Shown: positions 8,378 through 16,255 of the stretch, piece by piece | How the letters are laid out: every line of letters begins with the position of its first letter | How positions within the stretch are numbered: position 1 is the stretch's first letter | Source: Micromonospora sp. C95 | GTDB taxonomy: Bacteria > Actinomycetota > Actinomycetes > Mycobacteriales > Micromonosporaceae | Direction of reading: 5' to 3' | Assembly (NCBI RefSeq): GCF_018070465.1 | Contig: NZ_JAGPXT010000006.1 | Span: 186,001 to 250,000 of the forward strand | DNA length: 64,000 bases | Notes under the pieces: model-generated | The model's database searches: none | What the model saw: only the letters and a program-made list of their open reading frames with translations | What the model was told of the DNA's origin: nothing | Translations under genes and position numbers: made by a program

Positions 8378-8995
8378 TCAATCCTGATTGTCTTTAGAAC
8401 GGATCACGACGCAGCACCCGGTCGGCCCGGGGTCGATCCGGACGTCCCAGTCACGGTCGCCCACCAGGCCGTCGAGCAGGGCCAGGTTCAACCCGCAGAC
8501 CAGCGCGGGATACGCCTCGGCCAGCGCGTGGAACGGACAGTTGCGCAGCCGGATCGTCTGGTCGGCGTCCGCGAACGGCTCGTAGCCGAGTGTCCCCAGG
8601 CGCGCGTACACCTCGCCGCCGGCGAGCTTCGCACCCAGCTCGCGCGCTGCCGCGTGGACCGCCGGTTCCACACCGGATCGCTCGACCGCACTCGCCAGCA
8701 CATCGGCCAACAACCGATAGTCGCGCGGCGGCAGCGTCACCGCGTGTTCGGCGGCCGACCGCCGGTACAGCTTGGCCGGCCGGCCCGCGCCTGGCCCACC
8801 GCTGCGCGGCGCGTAGGCCGTTTCCAGCAGCCCCGCCTCGGCCAGCTTGTCCAGATGAAAGGCGGCCAGGGTACGCCCGATGCCCGCCGCCTCGGCCACC
8901 TCGTTACGGTTCACCGGCTCCGCCCGCGCGACCACGTACTCATAGACTGCCCGGCGCACCGGCTCCCGCAGCGCCCCGATGGCCTCGAACGACAT
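8378..8995 (-). CDS. Winged-helix regulator with C-terminal cysteine motif (SufR-like)
   Basis: 205 residues. An N-terminal ArsR-type winged helix (about 5–75, VNRNEVAEAAGIGRTLAAFH) is followed by a domain ending in cysteines spaced as in SufR: NCPFHALA near 163, VCGLNLALL near 177 and GCCVVI near 197. SufR proteins ligate an iron–sulfur cluster through such cysteines and repress Fe–S assembly genes; related proteins control other operons. Here it is 22 bp upstream of the DUF3291 gene and is probably co-transcribed. Cluster binding is inferred from cysteine spacing. Start ATG 8995. Confidence 0.75.
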   Translation of the reverse strand: MSFEAIGALREPVRRAVYEYVVARAEPVNRNEVAEAAGIGRTLAAFHLDKLAEAGLLETAYAPRSGGPGAGRPAKLYRRSAAEHAVTLPPRDYRLLADVLASAVERSGVEPAVHAAARELGAKLAGGEVYARLGTLGYEPFADADQTIRLRNCPFHALAEAYPALVCGLNLALLDGLVGDRDWDVRIDPGPTGCCVVIRSKDNQD

Positions 8996-9107
8996 GCTGC
9001 CGACGCTACCCGCCCGAGCACGGTCACCTGCCGAGGCGGCGGCGTCCGGCCAGGTTCGCGGGTCCGGGCGGCGCGAACATGTCCGGGTGCCGCACTAGTC
9101 TGCCGTC

Positions 9108-9713
9108 ATGGCGAGCGCTGAGCTGGATGAGTTGATCGTCGCGGACGCCGACGCCCTGCGTGCCTGGTTGTCGGCCAACCACGCCACCTCACCCGGCGTC
9201 TGGCTGGCCCTCACCAAGAAGGGCGGCTCGGTCACCACCCTCACCTGGCAGCAGGCCGTCGACGAGGCCCTGTGTTTCGGTTGGATCGACGGGCAGGCCC
9301 GGAGACAGGATCACCAGACCTCCTGGATCCGGTTCACCCCTCGCCGGCCGCGCAGTTCCTGGTCGCAGCGGAACGTGACCCACGTCGCCCGGCTGGAGGC
9401 GCAGGGGCGGATGCGGCCGTCTGGTCGCGCCGCGGTGGAGGCCGCGAAGGCGGACGGCCGGTGGGCGGCCGCCTACGCCCCGCCGTCGGAGGCCGAGGTG
9501 CCGGCCGACCTCCTGGCCGCCATCGCGGCCGACCCGGCCGCCCAGGCCATGTTCGACGTCCTCACCAAGACCAACCGGTTCGCTCTCATTTACCGCCTCA
9601 ACGCCGTCAAGCGGGCCGAGACCCGCGAACGGAAGATCGGCGAGTTCGTCGCCATGCTGGCCCGCCACGAGACGTTTCATCCGCAGAAGGCCCGGCCCGC
9701 ACCGGCGGACTGA
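9108..9713 (+). CDS. YdeI/OmpD-associated (OmdA) family protein
   Basis: 201 residues with the family's features in order: an N-terminal ALRAWLSANH and GVWLALTKKG strand region, the conserved EALCFGWIDGQ at about 52–62 followed by FTPRRPRS, and the C-terminal helical TRERKIGEFVAMLA segment. Such proteins have been linked to peptide or polymyxin tolerance in some bacteria and to bacteriocin protection in others; no enzymatic role is known. Start ATG 9108. Stands alone upstream of the ECF42 promoter. Confidence 0.8.
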   Translation: MASAELDELIVADADALRAWLSANHATSPGVWLALTKKGGSVTTLTWQQAVDEALCFGWIDGQARRQDHQTSWIRFTPRRPRSSWSQRNVTHVARLEAQGRMRPSGRAAVEAAKADGRWAAAYAPPSEAEVPADLLAAIAADPAAQAMFDVLTKTNRFALIYRLNAVKRAETRERKIGEFVAMLARHETFHPQKARPAPAD

Positions 9714-9739
9714 ACTCCTCGAAAAAATCTTGACACACC

Positions 9740-9766
9740 TGTCGATCGGGGCTGGTCCTCTTCGTA
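9740..9766 (+). promoter_or_regulatory. Candidate ECF42 sigma promoter (TGTCGA-N17-CGTA)
   Basis: TGTCGA at 9740–9745 is followed after 17 bp by CGTA at 9763–9766, 54 bp before the first gene of the operon that encodes an ECF42 sigma factor. As I recall it, the motif described for Streptomyces ECF42 regulons is TGTCGA at −35 and CGA/TC at −10. This fits autoregulation of the DGPF operon. A TTGACA at 9730–9735 also exists but has no good −10 at 16–18 bp. Confidence 0.6.
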
Positions 9767-9819
9767 GCTGTGGTGAGAGCCCGGCACCGAGCCGGGACAC
9801 ACGCCGCCTGGAGGGCACG

Positions 9820-10221
9820 ATGAGCACCACCGCGAACACGACCCGCGCCACTACGTCGACCATCGGAACCGGCGTCGTCGCCACGGCTGCCGCCAGCGCC
9901 GCCACGATGGCCGTCGCCGCCGCCGGCAACGCGGCGGGCATCAGCCTCGACGTGGGCGGAGCCCCCATCCCGGTCGCCGGGTTCGGCGTGCTGACCACGG
10001 TCTTCTCGCTGATCGGCGTGGCCATCGCCGCGCTGCTGTCCCGCTTCGCCCGGCATCCCCGGCGTGCCTTCGTCCGTACGACGGTGGTGCTGACGATGCT
10101 GTCGCTGGTGCCGGACGTGATCGCCGACGCCAGTCCGGCGACCAAGGCGCTGCTGATGCTCACCCACCTGGTCGCGGCCGCGATCGTGATCCCCGCTGTC
10201 GCGCGGCGCCTGGCCGCCTGA
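9820..10221 (+). CDS. DUF6069 family membrane protein
   Basis: 133 residues with four hydrophobic segments (roughly 15–40, 50–75, 85–105, 110–130). It matches a small actinobacterial membrane family (DUF6069) of unknown role. ATG 9820 follows GGAGGG; longer in-frame starts would run through the promoter. First gene of a four-gene operon with a DGPF protein, an ECF42 sigma factor and a reductase, 34 bp before the next gene, so it is likely to be a member of the sigma factor's own regulon. Confidence 0.7.
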   Translation: MSTTANTTRATTSTIGTGVVATAAASAATMAVAAAGNAAGISLDVGGAPIPVAGFGVLTTVFSLIGVAIAALLSRFARHPRRAFVRTTVVLTMLSLVPDVIADASPATKALLMLTHLVAAAIVIPAVARRLAA

Positions 10222-10255
10222 TCCCACCAACCCATCGAACCACCGGAGGATCGTC

Positions 10256-10609
10256 ATGAAGCAGTACCTGCTGTCCGTGCACTTCGTCGAGGGCGCGCCG
10301 GAGCCGTCCGAGGAGGAGATGCAGACCATGTTCCGGGAGACCGGGCGGATCAACGACGAGATGCAGGCCGCCGGTGCCTGGGTCTTCGGCGGCGGACTCC
10401 GCTCGCCGGACACCGCCACCGTCGTCCGGAACGAAAACGGCGCCACCACCATGAGCGACGGGCCGTTCGCCGAGACGAAGGAACACATCGCCGGCTTCTG
10501 GGTGCTCAAGTGCGCCGACCTGGACGAGGCCCTCGCCTGGGCCGAGAAGTGCGCGGCGGCCTGCGGCCCGGTCGAGGTGCGCCCCTTCGACGACCTGTCC
10601 CAGGCCTGA
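10256..10609 (+). CDS. YCII-related DGPF-domain protein
   Basis: 117 residues with the DGPF motif itself (MSDGPFAETKE at about 68–78) and a YciI-like ferredoxin fold (MKQYLLSVHF at the start, EVRPF at the end). DGPF proteins are the standard neighbours and targets of ECF42 sigma factors. Their biochemical role is unknown; a sensing or enzymatic role has been proposed. RBS GGAGG precedes ATG 10256. It ends 17 bp before the sigma factor gene. Confidence 0.88.
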   Translation: MKQYLLSVHFVEGAPEPSEEEMQTMFRETGRINDEMQAAGAWVFGGGLRSPDTATVVRNENGATTMSDGPFAETKEHIAGFWVLKCADLDEALAWAEKCAAACGPVEVRPFDDLSQA

Positions 10610-10626
10610 GGAGCCGGTCACCCGAG

Positions 10627-11826
10627 ATGGACCTGGCGAGCGTCTACCGCGCGGAGTACGGCCGCTGCGTAGCCACCCTGACCCGCCTCCTCGGCGACCT
10701 TCACCTCGCCGAGGAGGCGGTCCAGGACGCCTTCGCCACGGCGCTGCAGAAGTGGCAGACCCTGCCGCCGAACCCGGGCGCCTGGATCGTGACCACCGCC
10801 CGCAACCGGGCCGTCGACCGGCTCCGCCGGGAGACGACCCGCGAGGCCCGGCACGCCGAGGCCCTGCTGCTGCACCAACAGGACGAACCCCAGGAGGTGG
10901 GACCGGTGCGCGACGACCAGCTACGACTCATCTTCACCTGCTGCCACCCGGCGCTCGCCCCCGACGCGCGTACCGCCCTCACGCTGCGCCTGCTCGGTGG
11001 CCTGGACGTACCGGAGATCGCCCGGGCCTACCTGATCCAGGAGGCGACCGTAGCCCAGCGGATCGTGCGCGCCAAGAAGAAGATCCGTGACGCCGGCATC
11101 CCGTACCGGGTGCCCGCCGAGCACGAGCTGCCGGATCGGCTGCCACCGGTGCTCACCGTGCTCTACCTGATGTTCAACGAGGGCTACACGTCCACCGCCG
11201 GTCCGCTGATCAGGACGGACCTGTGCGCCGAGGCGATCCGGCTCGCCCGGGAACTCGCCGCGTTGATGCCCGACGAGCCCGAGGTGCTCGGTCTGCTCGC
11301 CCTGCTGCTGCTCACCGAGGCGCGCCGGCCGGCCCGACTCGGCCCGGCCGGCGACCTGGTGCCGCTGGCCGAGCAGGACCGGTCGTTGTGGAACCGGACG
11401 CTCGTCGCCGAGGGCCACGACCTGGTCCGCCGCTGCCTGCGGCGCAACCGGCCCGGGCCGTACCAGATCCAGGCCGCGATCGGCGCGGTGCACACCGACG
11501 GCGCCGCCACCGACTGGCGACAGGTCCTGGCACTGTACGACCAACTGTTCGCGCTGGTACCGACCCCGGTCGTCGCGCTCAACCGTGCGGTCGCGGTGGC
11601 CGAGGTGCACGGACCGGCGGTGGCCCTCGCCGCGCTGGCGGAGATCGACCTCCCCGGCTACCACCGGCTGCCCGCCACCCGCGCCGAACTGCTGGCCCGG
11701 CTCGGCCAGCACACCGCCAGCCGGGCCGCCTACGACGAGGCCATCGCGCTGGCCACCAACGAGACCGAACGCGCCTACCTGGAGCGGCGTCGCACCGAAC
11801 TCACCCACCCGAGGAGACCATCATGA
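10627..11826 (+). CDS. ECF42-type RNA polymerase sigma factor with C-terminal extension
   Basis: 399 residues. Region 2 lies near 5–75 (AEEAVQDAFATALQKWQ, then AWIVTTARNRAVDRLRRE), region 4 near 105–160 (DVPEIARAYLIQEATVAQRI, RAKKKIRD), followed by a ~220-residue helical DUF6596/TPR-like extension (MFNEGYTSTAGP, ALNRAVAVAEVHGP). This long tail, the lack of an anti-sigma gene and the DGPF neighbour define the ECF42 group, in which the tail is needed for activity. Start at ATG 10627, the first codon giving an intact region 2; no strong RBS, possibly coupled to the gene before. The stop overlaps the reductase start as ATGA. Confidence 0.88.
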   Translation: MDLASVYRAEYGRCVATLTRLLGDLHLAEEAVQDAFATALQKWQTLPPNPGAWIVTTARNRAVDRLRRETTREARHAEALLLHQQDEPQEVGPVRDDQLRLIFTCCHPALAPDARTALTLRLLGGLDVPEIARAYLIQEATVAQRIVRAKKKIRDAGIPYRVPAEHELPDRLPPVLTVLYLMFNEGYTSTAGPLIRTDLCAEAIRLARELAALMPDEPEVLGLLALLLLTEARRPARLGPAGDLVPLAEQDRSLWNRTLVAEGHDLVRRCLRRNRPGPYQIQAAIGAVHTDGAATDWRQVLALYDQLFALVPTPVVALNRAVAVAEVHGPAVALAALAEIDLPGYHRLPATRAELLARLGQHTASRAAYDEAIALATNETERAYLERRRTELTHPRRPS

Positions 11827-12389
11827 CCGCCACCTACACCTTCGACGTCTTCTCCAGCCTCGACGGCTTCGGCACCCATCGCGGAGACTGGGGCAAGCAG
11901 GGCCCCGAACTGCTCGCCCATCGCCTGGCCGCGTACGACCCGCCACAGCGCATGGTGTTCGGCGCCGACACGTACCGGGTCTTCGCGCGGTTGCTGGCCG
12001 AAAGCACCGACGAGTCCGAGGTACGGGACGCCTGGGTCACCCGGATGCGCCACCTGCCGGCCACGGTGGTGTCGTCCACCCTCGACGGGCCCCTCGACTG
12101 GCCGGACGCGACAATCGCGCGTGGGGACGCCGTCGACGTCGTCGCCCGGCTGAAGAAGGAGTCCGAGGTGCCCCTGCGGTCGCACGGCAGCCTGTCGATG
12201 AACCGGGCCCTGATGGCCGCCGGTCTGGTCGACCGCGTCCAGGTGACGATCTTCCCGGTGATCACGGGTCAGACCGGCACGGAACCGATCTTCCAGGACG
12301 CGGCCGACTTCGACCTGGAGCTGATCGAGAGCCGGACCCTCGACGGCCGCACCCAGGAACTCGTCTACCGCCCCACCCGCCACGGCTGA
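11823..12389 (+). CDS. Dihydrofolate-reductase-fold (RibD C-terminal-like) reductase
   Basis: 188 residues of the RibD C-terminal/DHFR-like fold: TYTFDVFSSLDGF at the N-terminus, MVFGADTYRVF near 42, the HGSLSMNRALMAAGLVD nucleotide-site region near 120–136 and an FPVITGQ loop. Such proteins are probably NADPH-dependent reductases of unknown substrate and are common in DGPF/ECF42 operons. ATG 11823 overlaps the sigma factor stop (ATGA) and is preceded by GAGGAG. Confidence 0.82.
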   Translation: MTATYTFDVFSSLDGFGTHRGDWGKQGPELLAHRLAAYDPPQRMVFGADTYRVFARLLAESTDESEVRDAWVTRMRHLPATVVSSTLDGPLDWPDATIARGDAVDVVARLKKESEVPLRSHGSLSMNRALMAAGLVDRVQVTIFPVITGQTGTEPIFQDAADFDLELIESRTLDGRTQELVYRPTRHG

Positions 12390-12422
12390 CCGCGTGCCAC
12401 GCCCGAGACCGAAGGTGAGTCC

Positions 12423-13046
12423 ATGCCGTTCCACACCGAGGTACCCGCCCGGGTGCACCGCGCCCTCGCCCGCGCCTCCGAACTCGGCTTCCCGGGCGTC
12501 TGCGAGGACCCGGTCGGCCCGCTGCTGGCGACGTTGGCGGCAGCGGTCCCACCGGACGGTCGGATCCTGGAACTGGGCACCGGTACGGGTGTCGGCACCG
12601 CCTGGCTGGCAGCGGGGCTCGGCCGGCGCGGCGACGCGCGGCTGGAGACGGTCGAGTTGGACGAGTCCCTGGCCGCGGCCGTCCGGGCGGACGACTGGCC
12701 GCCGTACGTCACGGTCCACACCGGTGACGCCGAGGCGTTGCTGCCCACGCTGGGCCAGTTCGATCTCATCTTCGCGGACGCCGTGGCCGGCAAGTGGACC
12801 GGCCTCGATCTGACGATCGACGCGCTGACGCCCGGTGGACTGCTCGTCGTCGACGACATGGACCTGGGGCGCTACCCCGATCCGCAGCACCGCGCCACGG
12901 TGCTGCGGGTCGAGCGAACCCTGGCCGACGACCCCCGACTCGTCCCGGCGCGGATCGCAGCCGGCACCGGCCTGATCATCGCCAGCCGACGGCCGGATCA
13001 CCTTGCGACTACGGCCGGACAATCATCAAGCGCGCGGCCGGACTGA
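12423..13046 (+). CDS. Class I SAM-dependent methyltransferase (O-methyltransferase-like)
   Basis: 207 residues. The SAM-binding motif I ILELGTGTGVGTAWLA sits at about 48–63, the acidic ribose contact VELDESL near 80, and motif IV as FDLIFADAVAGKW near 115, as in caffeoyl-CoA/catechol O-methyltransferase-like proteins (YrrM type). Target unknown. It starts 33 bp after the reductase on the same strand, so it may be the last gene of the ECF42 operon, and ends at a strong hairpin shared with the convergent methyltransferase. Confidence 0.8.
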   Translation: MPFHTEVPARVHRALARASELGFPGVCEDPVGPLLATLAAAVPPDGRILELGTGTGVGTAWLAAGLGRRGDARLETVELDESLAAAVRADDWPPYVTVHTGDAEALLPTLGQFDLIFADAVAGKWTGLDLTIDALTPGGLLVVDDMDLGRYPDPQHRATVLRVERTLADDPRLVPARIAAGTGLIIASRRPDHLATTAGQSSSARPD

Positions 13047-13049
13047 GGT

Positions 13050-13093
13050 GCACCGCCGTCATCGGTCGGTCCGGCGGCCGATGACGGCGGTGC
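13050..13093. terminator. Bidirectional hairpin between convergent genes
   Basis: Perfect 16-bp inverted repeat: left arm GCACCGCCGTCATCGG at 13050–13065, right arm 13078–13093, with a 12-bp loop. The left arm begins just after the plus-strand methyltransferase stop, and most of the hairpin lies in the last codons of the convergent methyltransferase. No T-run, as usual in this GC range. Confidence 0.6.
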
Positions 13094-14108
13094 GGTCGGC
13101 CGCGGTCGGCCGACAGTCCACGTAGTCGAAGCCGGTCTCGGCGAACATCTCGCCGAGTTCCGCCACCGACCAGCACTTGCCGGGGGTCGAGTGCATGAGC
13201 AGCACCGAGTACTCCGCCACCGGCAGCGGACCGGACCGCTCGACGTCGATGTGTGTGTCGTGTACGACCACCCAGCCGCCCGCCGGCAGTGCGGCAGCCG
13301 AGTTGGCCAGGAGCCGCCGCACCTCGCCGGTTCCCCAGTCGTGCAGCACGTGCGAGTACAGGTGGATGTCGTACCTGCCGGGCAGTCCGGCGAACATGTC
13401 CCCGGAGACCACACCGACCCGGTCCGCGTAGCCGCGTCCGGCCAGCAGGGTGCGGGCGACGTCGTCCACCGGCGGCCGTTCGAAGACATCGGCCCGCAGG
13501 CCGGGATTCCGGTCCACCAGCGCGGCGGCGTAGACACCGGAACCGCCCCCGAGATCCAGAACGGCTCGGGCCGGCAGGTCGGCGAGCGTCTCGGCCAGCA
13601 CCGGGCCCAGATAGGCACCCCGCGCATCCATCGCTGCCGTGATCGACGCCGCGAACTCCGGCGACGCCAGCCGATCCGACCAGGCCCCGGCGCTGCCGGC
13701 ACCGGCCCACGCGGCGGGTCGCCCGGAACGGAGGACGGCGAGCAGCTCCCGACAGGTGGGCCGCTCGCGCAGCGAGGCGTAGTAGGCCCGCAGGTCGTAC
13801 GGTGAGCCGCCGACCAGATGCTCCCGGGCGACCCGGGTCGGCGTGATCCGATCTCCGACGCGGGCCAGCAGCCCACGCGCGACCAGATAGGTGATCGTCA
13901 CGTCGGCCGCCCGCGGATCGAGACGGTGCGCGCCGCACACCTGCTCGATCCGGGCCAGGTCGTCGTGCTCGCGCTCGTACCGGTCGAGCCAGCTGAACAG
14001 ATCCAGCTCCGCGACGACCGCGATCAGCAGGTCGGCAGCGTACAACCCGTCCCGGAGCCGGTACAGCTCGGTGGGATCGGTACCGGCCGGTCCACGGTGC
14101 GCCGTCAC
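13059..14108 (-). CDS. SAM-dependent O-methyltransferase (acetylserotonin/hydroxyindole type)
   Basis: 349 residues. An N-terminal dimerisation winged helix (about 20–105, DLFSWLDRYE, ADVTITYLVARGLLARV) precedes a PF00891-type catalytic domain with motif I AVLDLGGGSGVYAAALVDR near 185–200, FERPPVDD near 215 and the HVLHDWGTGEVRRLL segment near 255 whose histidine is the usual catalytic base. Enzymes of this fold methylate hydroxyl groups in polyketides, isoflavones and indoles; no biosynthetic cluster is nearby. GTG 14108 overlaps the stop of the AlaX gene (GTGA), so the two are coupled. Confidence 0.85.
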   Translation of the reverse strand: MTAHRGPAGTDPTELYRLRDGLYAADLLIAVVAELDLFSWLDRYEREHDDLARIEQVCGAHRLDPRAADVTITYLVARGLLARVGDRITPTRVAREHLVGGSPYDLRAYYASLRERPTCRELLAVLRSGRPAAWAGAGSAGAWSDRLASPEFAASITAAMDARGAYLGPVLAETLADLPARAVLDLGGGSGVYAAALVDRNPGLRADVFERPPVDDVARTLLAGRGYADRVGVVSGDMFAGLPGRYDIHLYSHVLHDWGTGEVRRLLANSAAALPAGGWVVVHDTHIDVERSGPLPVAEYSVLLMHSTPGKCWSVAELGEMFAETGFDYVDCRPTAADRTAVIGRRTDR

Positions 14109-14845
14109 GCCAGTCTGATGCGGACCCGCCGGTTCTGGCGGCCCTTGCTCTCCACCTTCGTGACGGTGACCCGGCCGATCTGGCCGGTCGAGGCCACGTG
14201 GGTACCGCCGTCGGCCTGCACGTCGAGGCCGACGATGTCCACCACCCGTACCTGGGGCAGCTCCGGAGGTGCCTTGAACTGGGTGCGTACCAGGTCGGGG
14301 GTGGCGTCGGCCTCGTCCCGGGAGAGCATCCGAACAACGATCTTGCGGTCCGCGGCGATCTCGGCGTTCACCGCATCCTCCAGGCTCTGTTTGAAGCCCG
14401 GCGGCACCTCCGGCAGGTTGAAGTCCATCCGGGCCTCACCGGGCTCCATGTTGCTCCCGGTCACCAGGACGTTGAAGTCGCGGAAGACGGTGCCGCAGAG
14501 CACGTGCAGGCCCGAGTGGGTACGCATGAGCGAGCTACGGCGGTCGTCGTCGATCGCACCGGTCACCGTGGTGCCGACCGGAGGCACCGGATCTCCCGGC
14601 GCGGGTAACAGGTGGAGGTCGTCGCCCTTTCGAGTGCCGACGATCCGGGTCTGCACGCCCTGCCAGATCAACACGCCGTGGTCCGGCGGCTGACCGCCAC
14701 CGCCGGGGTAGAACGCGGAGCGGTCCAACACGATGCCCTGCTCGGGATCCGCCGGATCCGACCACAGGACCGTACAGTCCCACTCCCGGAGTGTGACGTC
14801 CGCCCAGTCCAGCCGTTGGGTCCGGCCGTGGTGATCAATACCCAT
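14105..14845 (-). CDS. Alanyl-tRNA editing protein, AlaX-like, with altered zinc site
   Basis: 246 residues resembling free-standing AlaRS editing domains, which hydrolyse mischarged Ser/Gly-tRNA(Ala). The first zinc pair is present as RTHSGLHVL (His110, His114). The second site, normally C-G-G-T-H, reads ADGGTHVAST, with Asp212 where the cysteine ligand is expected and His216 kept. The N-terminal glycine-rich loop SAFYPGGGGQPP is intact. The change may alter metal affinity or specificity. Start ATG 14845; coupled to the methyltransferase downstream. Confidence 0.8.
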   Translation of the reverse strand: MGIDHHGRTQRLDWADVTLREWDCTVLWSDPADPEQGIVLDRSAFYPGGGGQPPDHGVLIWQGVQTRIVGTRKGDDLHLLPAPGDPVPPVGTTVTGAIDDDRRSSLMRTHSGLHVLCGTVFRDFNVLVTGSNMEPGEARMDFNLPEVPPGFKQSLEDAVNAEIAADRKIVVRMLSRDEADATPDLVRTQFKAPPELPQVRVVDIVGLDVQADGGTHVASTGQIGRVTVTKVESKGRQNRRVRIRLA

Positions 14846-14956
14846 AGGTTGGTGGGGAGGGCGGCCGTCGGTGGCCCGCCGCTCCGTCTCCCTTCAGCAC
14901 TCGTATGGTCATCAGGACTATTCGTACCGGACACCGGGGACGAACATCCGGTGTCG

Positions 14957-15256
14957 CTAAGCGATCAGACGCAGCACCGCCGCGGTGCCGGCGCCCAGGG
15001 CTACGACCAGCAGGAACGGTGCCCGCAGCAACGCCGCCAGCAGGGCGACGGCGAATCCGGCAGCGCGCGCGTCGAGCACCAGCTCGTGGCCGGTGGCGAA
15101 GGTCTGCACCGCCACCAGGGCGGCCAGCAGCGCCACCGGCAGCAACGCCGACGCCTGCTGCACCTGCGGCTGCTCCAACACCGACTTCGGTACGCAGAGC
15201 CCGACCAGCTTGAGCAGGTACACCCCGAGGGTTCCCAGCAGGATCGCCGTCCACAT
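14957..15256 (-). CDS. azlD: Branched-chain amino acid exporter small subunit AzlD
   Basis: 99 residues, three to four membrane helices, size and hydropathy of the AzlD family (TLGVYLLKLVGL near the start, LLPVALLAALVAVQTF in the middle). With AzlC it forms an export pair for branched-chain amino acids or analogues. ATG 15256 overlaps the AzlC stop by one base (TGATG). Confidence 0.87.
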   Translation of the reverse strand: MWTAILLGTLGVYLLKLVGLCVPKSVLEQPQVQQASALLPVALLAALVAVQTFATGHELVLDARAAGFAVALLAALLRAPFLLVVALGAGTAAVLRLIA

Positions 15257-15963
15257 CAGCGGCCACCCGCCCGACGGGCGGCCAACGCCGCGACGATGGC
15301 GGTCAGCCCGGCCACCAGCACCGGTGTCCCGGCCGGCAACAACGGGACCATGATCAGCGCGAGCACGGCCGCGGCGACCGCGAGTGCCCAGAGCCGCCGG
15401 CCACGCAACCGTGGCAGCAGCAGGGCGACGAACGCGGCCGGTGCGGCCACGTCGAGCCCGAGTGCCTCCGGGTCGGGCAGCACGTGCGCGCCGAGCGCAC
15501 CGCCCAGCGTGGCGATGTTCCAGAGGACGAAGACGGCGACCCCGGTGGCCCAGAACGCCAGACGTGCCTCACGTGGGTCGTCGCGGGCCGTCGCCATCGC
15601 CGAACTCTCGTCCAGCACCAGGTGGGCGCCGACCAGACGGCGCACCCCCCGCAGCCGTAACAGGGACGCCAGATTCAGGCCGTAGAGGCTGTTCCGCACC
15701 CCCAACAGGGTTGCCGTGGCCGCGCCGGTCAGTGCGCCACCGCCGGCACCCAGCACCCCGATCACGGCGAACTGCGACGCGCCGGAGAACATCAGCAGCG
15801 ACAGCGCGCAGGTCTGCGCGACGGAGAAGCCGGCCAGCACCGACAGCGCGCCGAAGGAGAGCCCGAGGGCACCGACGGCCACGCCCACCCCGACCGCGTC
15901 GCGCAGGACGGCGATACGCGCCCTCGGCCAGTCGCGATCCGCGATCGTGCCTGTCGTACTCAC
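15256..15963 (-). CDS. azlC: Branched-chain amino acid exporter large subunit AzlC
   Basis: 235 residues with five to six membrane helices and AzlC hallmarks: LSFGALSVLAGFS near 35, the LLMFSGASQFAVIG signature near 55, and LLGVRNSLYGL near 85. GTG 15963 is chosen over GTG 15993 because GGGACG lies about ten bases before it; the longer form would add ten residues. Coupled to azlD. The 290 bp upstream contain repeated TACCTGCTCGC and no recognised regulator site or gene. Confidence 0.87.
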   Translation of the reverse strand: MSTTGTIADRDWPRARIAVLRDAVGVGVAVGALGLSFGALSVLAGFSVAQTCALSLLMFSGASQFAVIGVLGAGGGALTGAATATLLGVRNSLYGLNLASLLRLRGVRRLVGAHLVLDESSAMATARDDPREARLAFWATGVAVFVLWNIATLGGALGAHVLPDPEALGLDVAAPAAFVALLLPRLRGRRLWALAVAAAVLALIMVPLLPAGTPVLVAGLTAIVAALAARRAGGR

Positions 15964-16255
15964 CTCGGCGTCCCTTCGCGTACCTGCTCGCACGGCTCGT
16001 GCGGCCTCGCCGTACCTGCTCGCGTGCCGGATCGCGGCGACGCGGTCGGATTGTCGGCGGCACCGAGGGTTCGGAAAACCCGCGCCTCATCGGGCGCAAC
16101 TCGGCGCAGCGGGCGAGGCGGGCACCAGTGCGCTCCTCACCCGCTCGGTGTACGCGAGCAGGATACCGAGGTCCGTGCCGTGGTGGGGGCCCGCCGAACC
16201 GGCCAGGCGCGGAGCAGCGCCGCCCCGAGCATGCTCACGCCGCGCCAACCAGGCA

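Noticed and set aside
12423..14108. Secondary-metabolite cluster around the two methyltransferases
   Set aside because: No PKS, NRPS, terpene or RiPP core gene adjoins; the two are on opposite strands with a terminator between.
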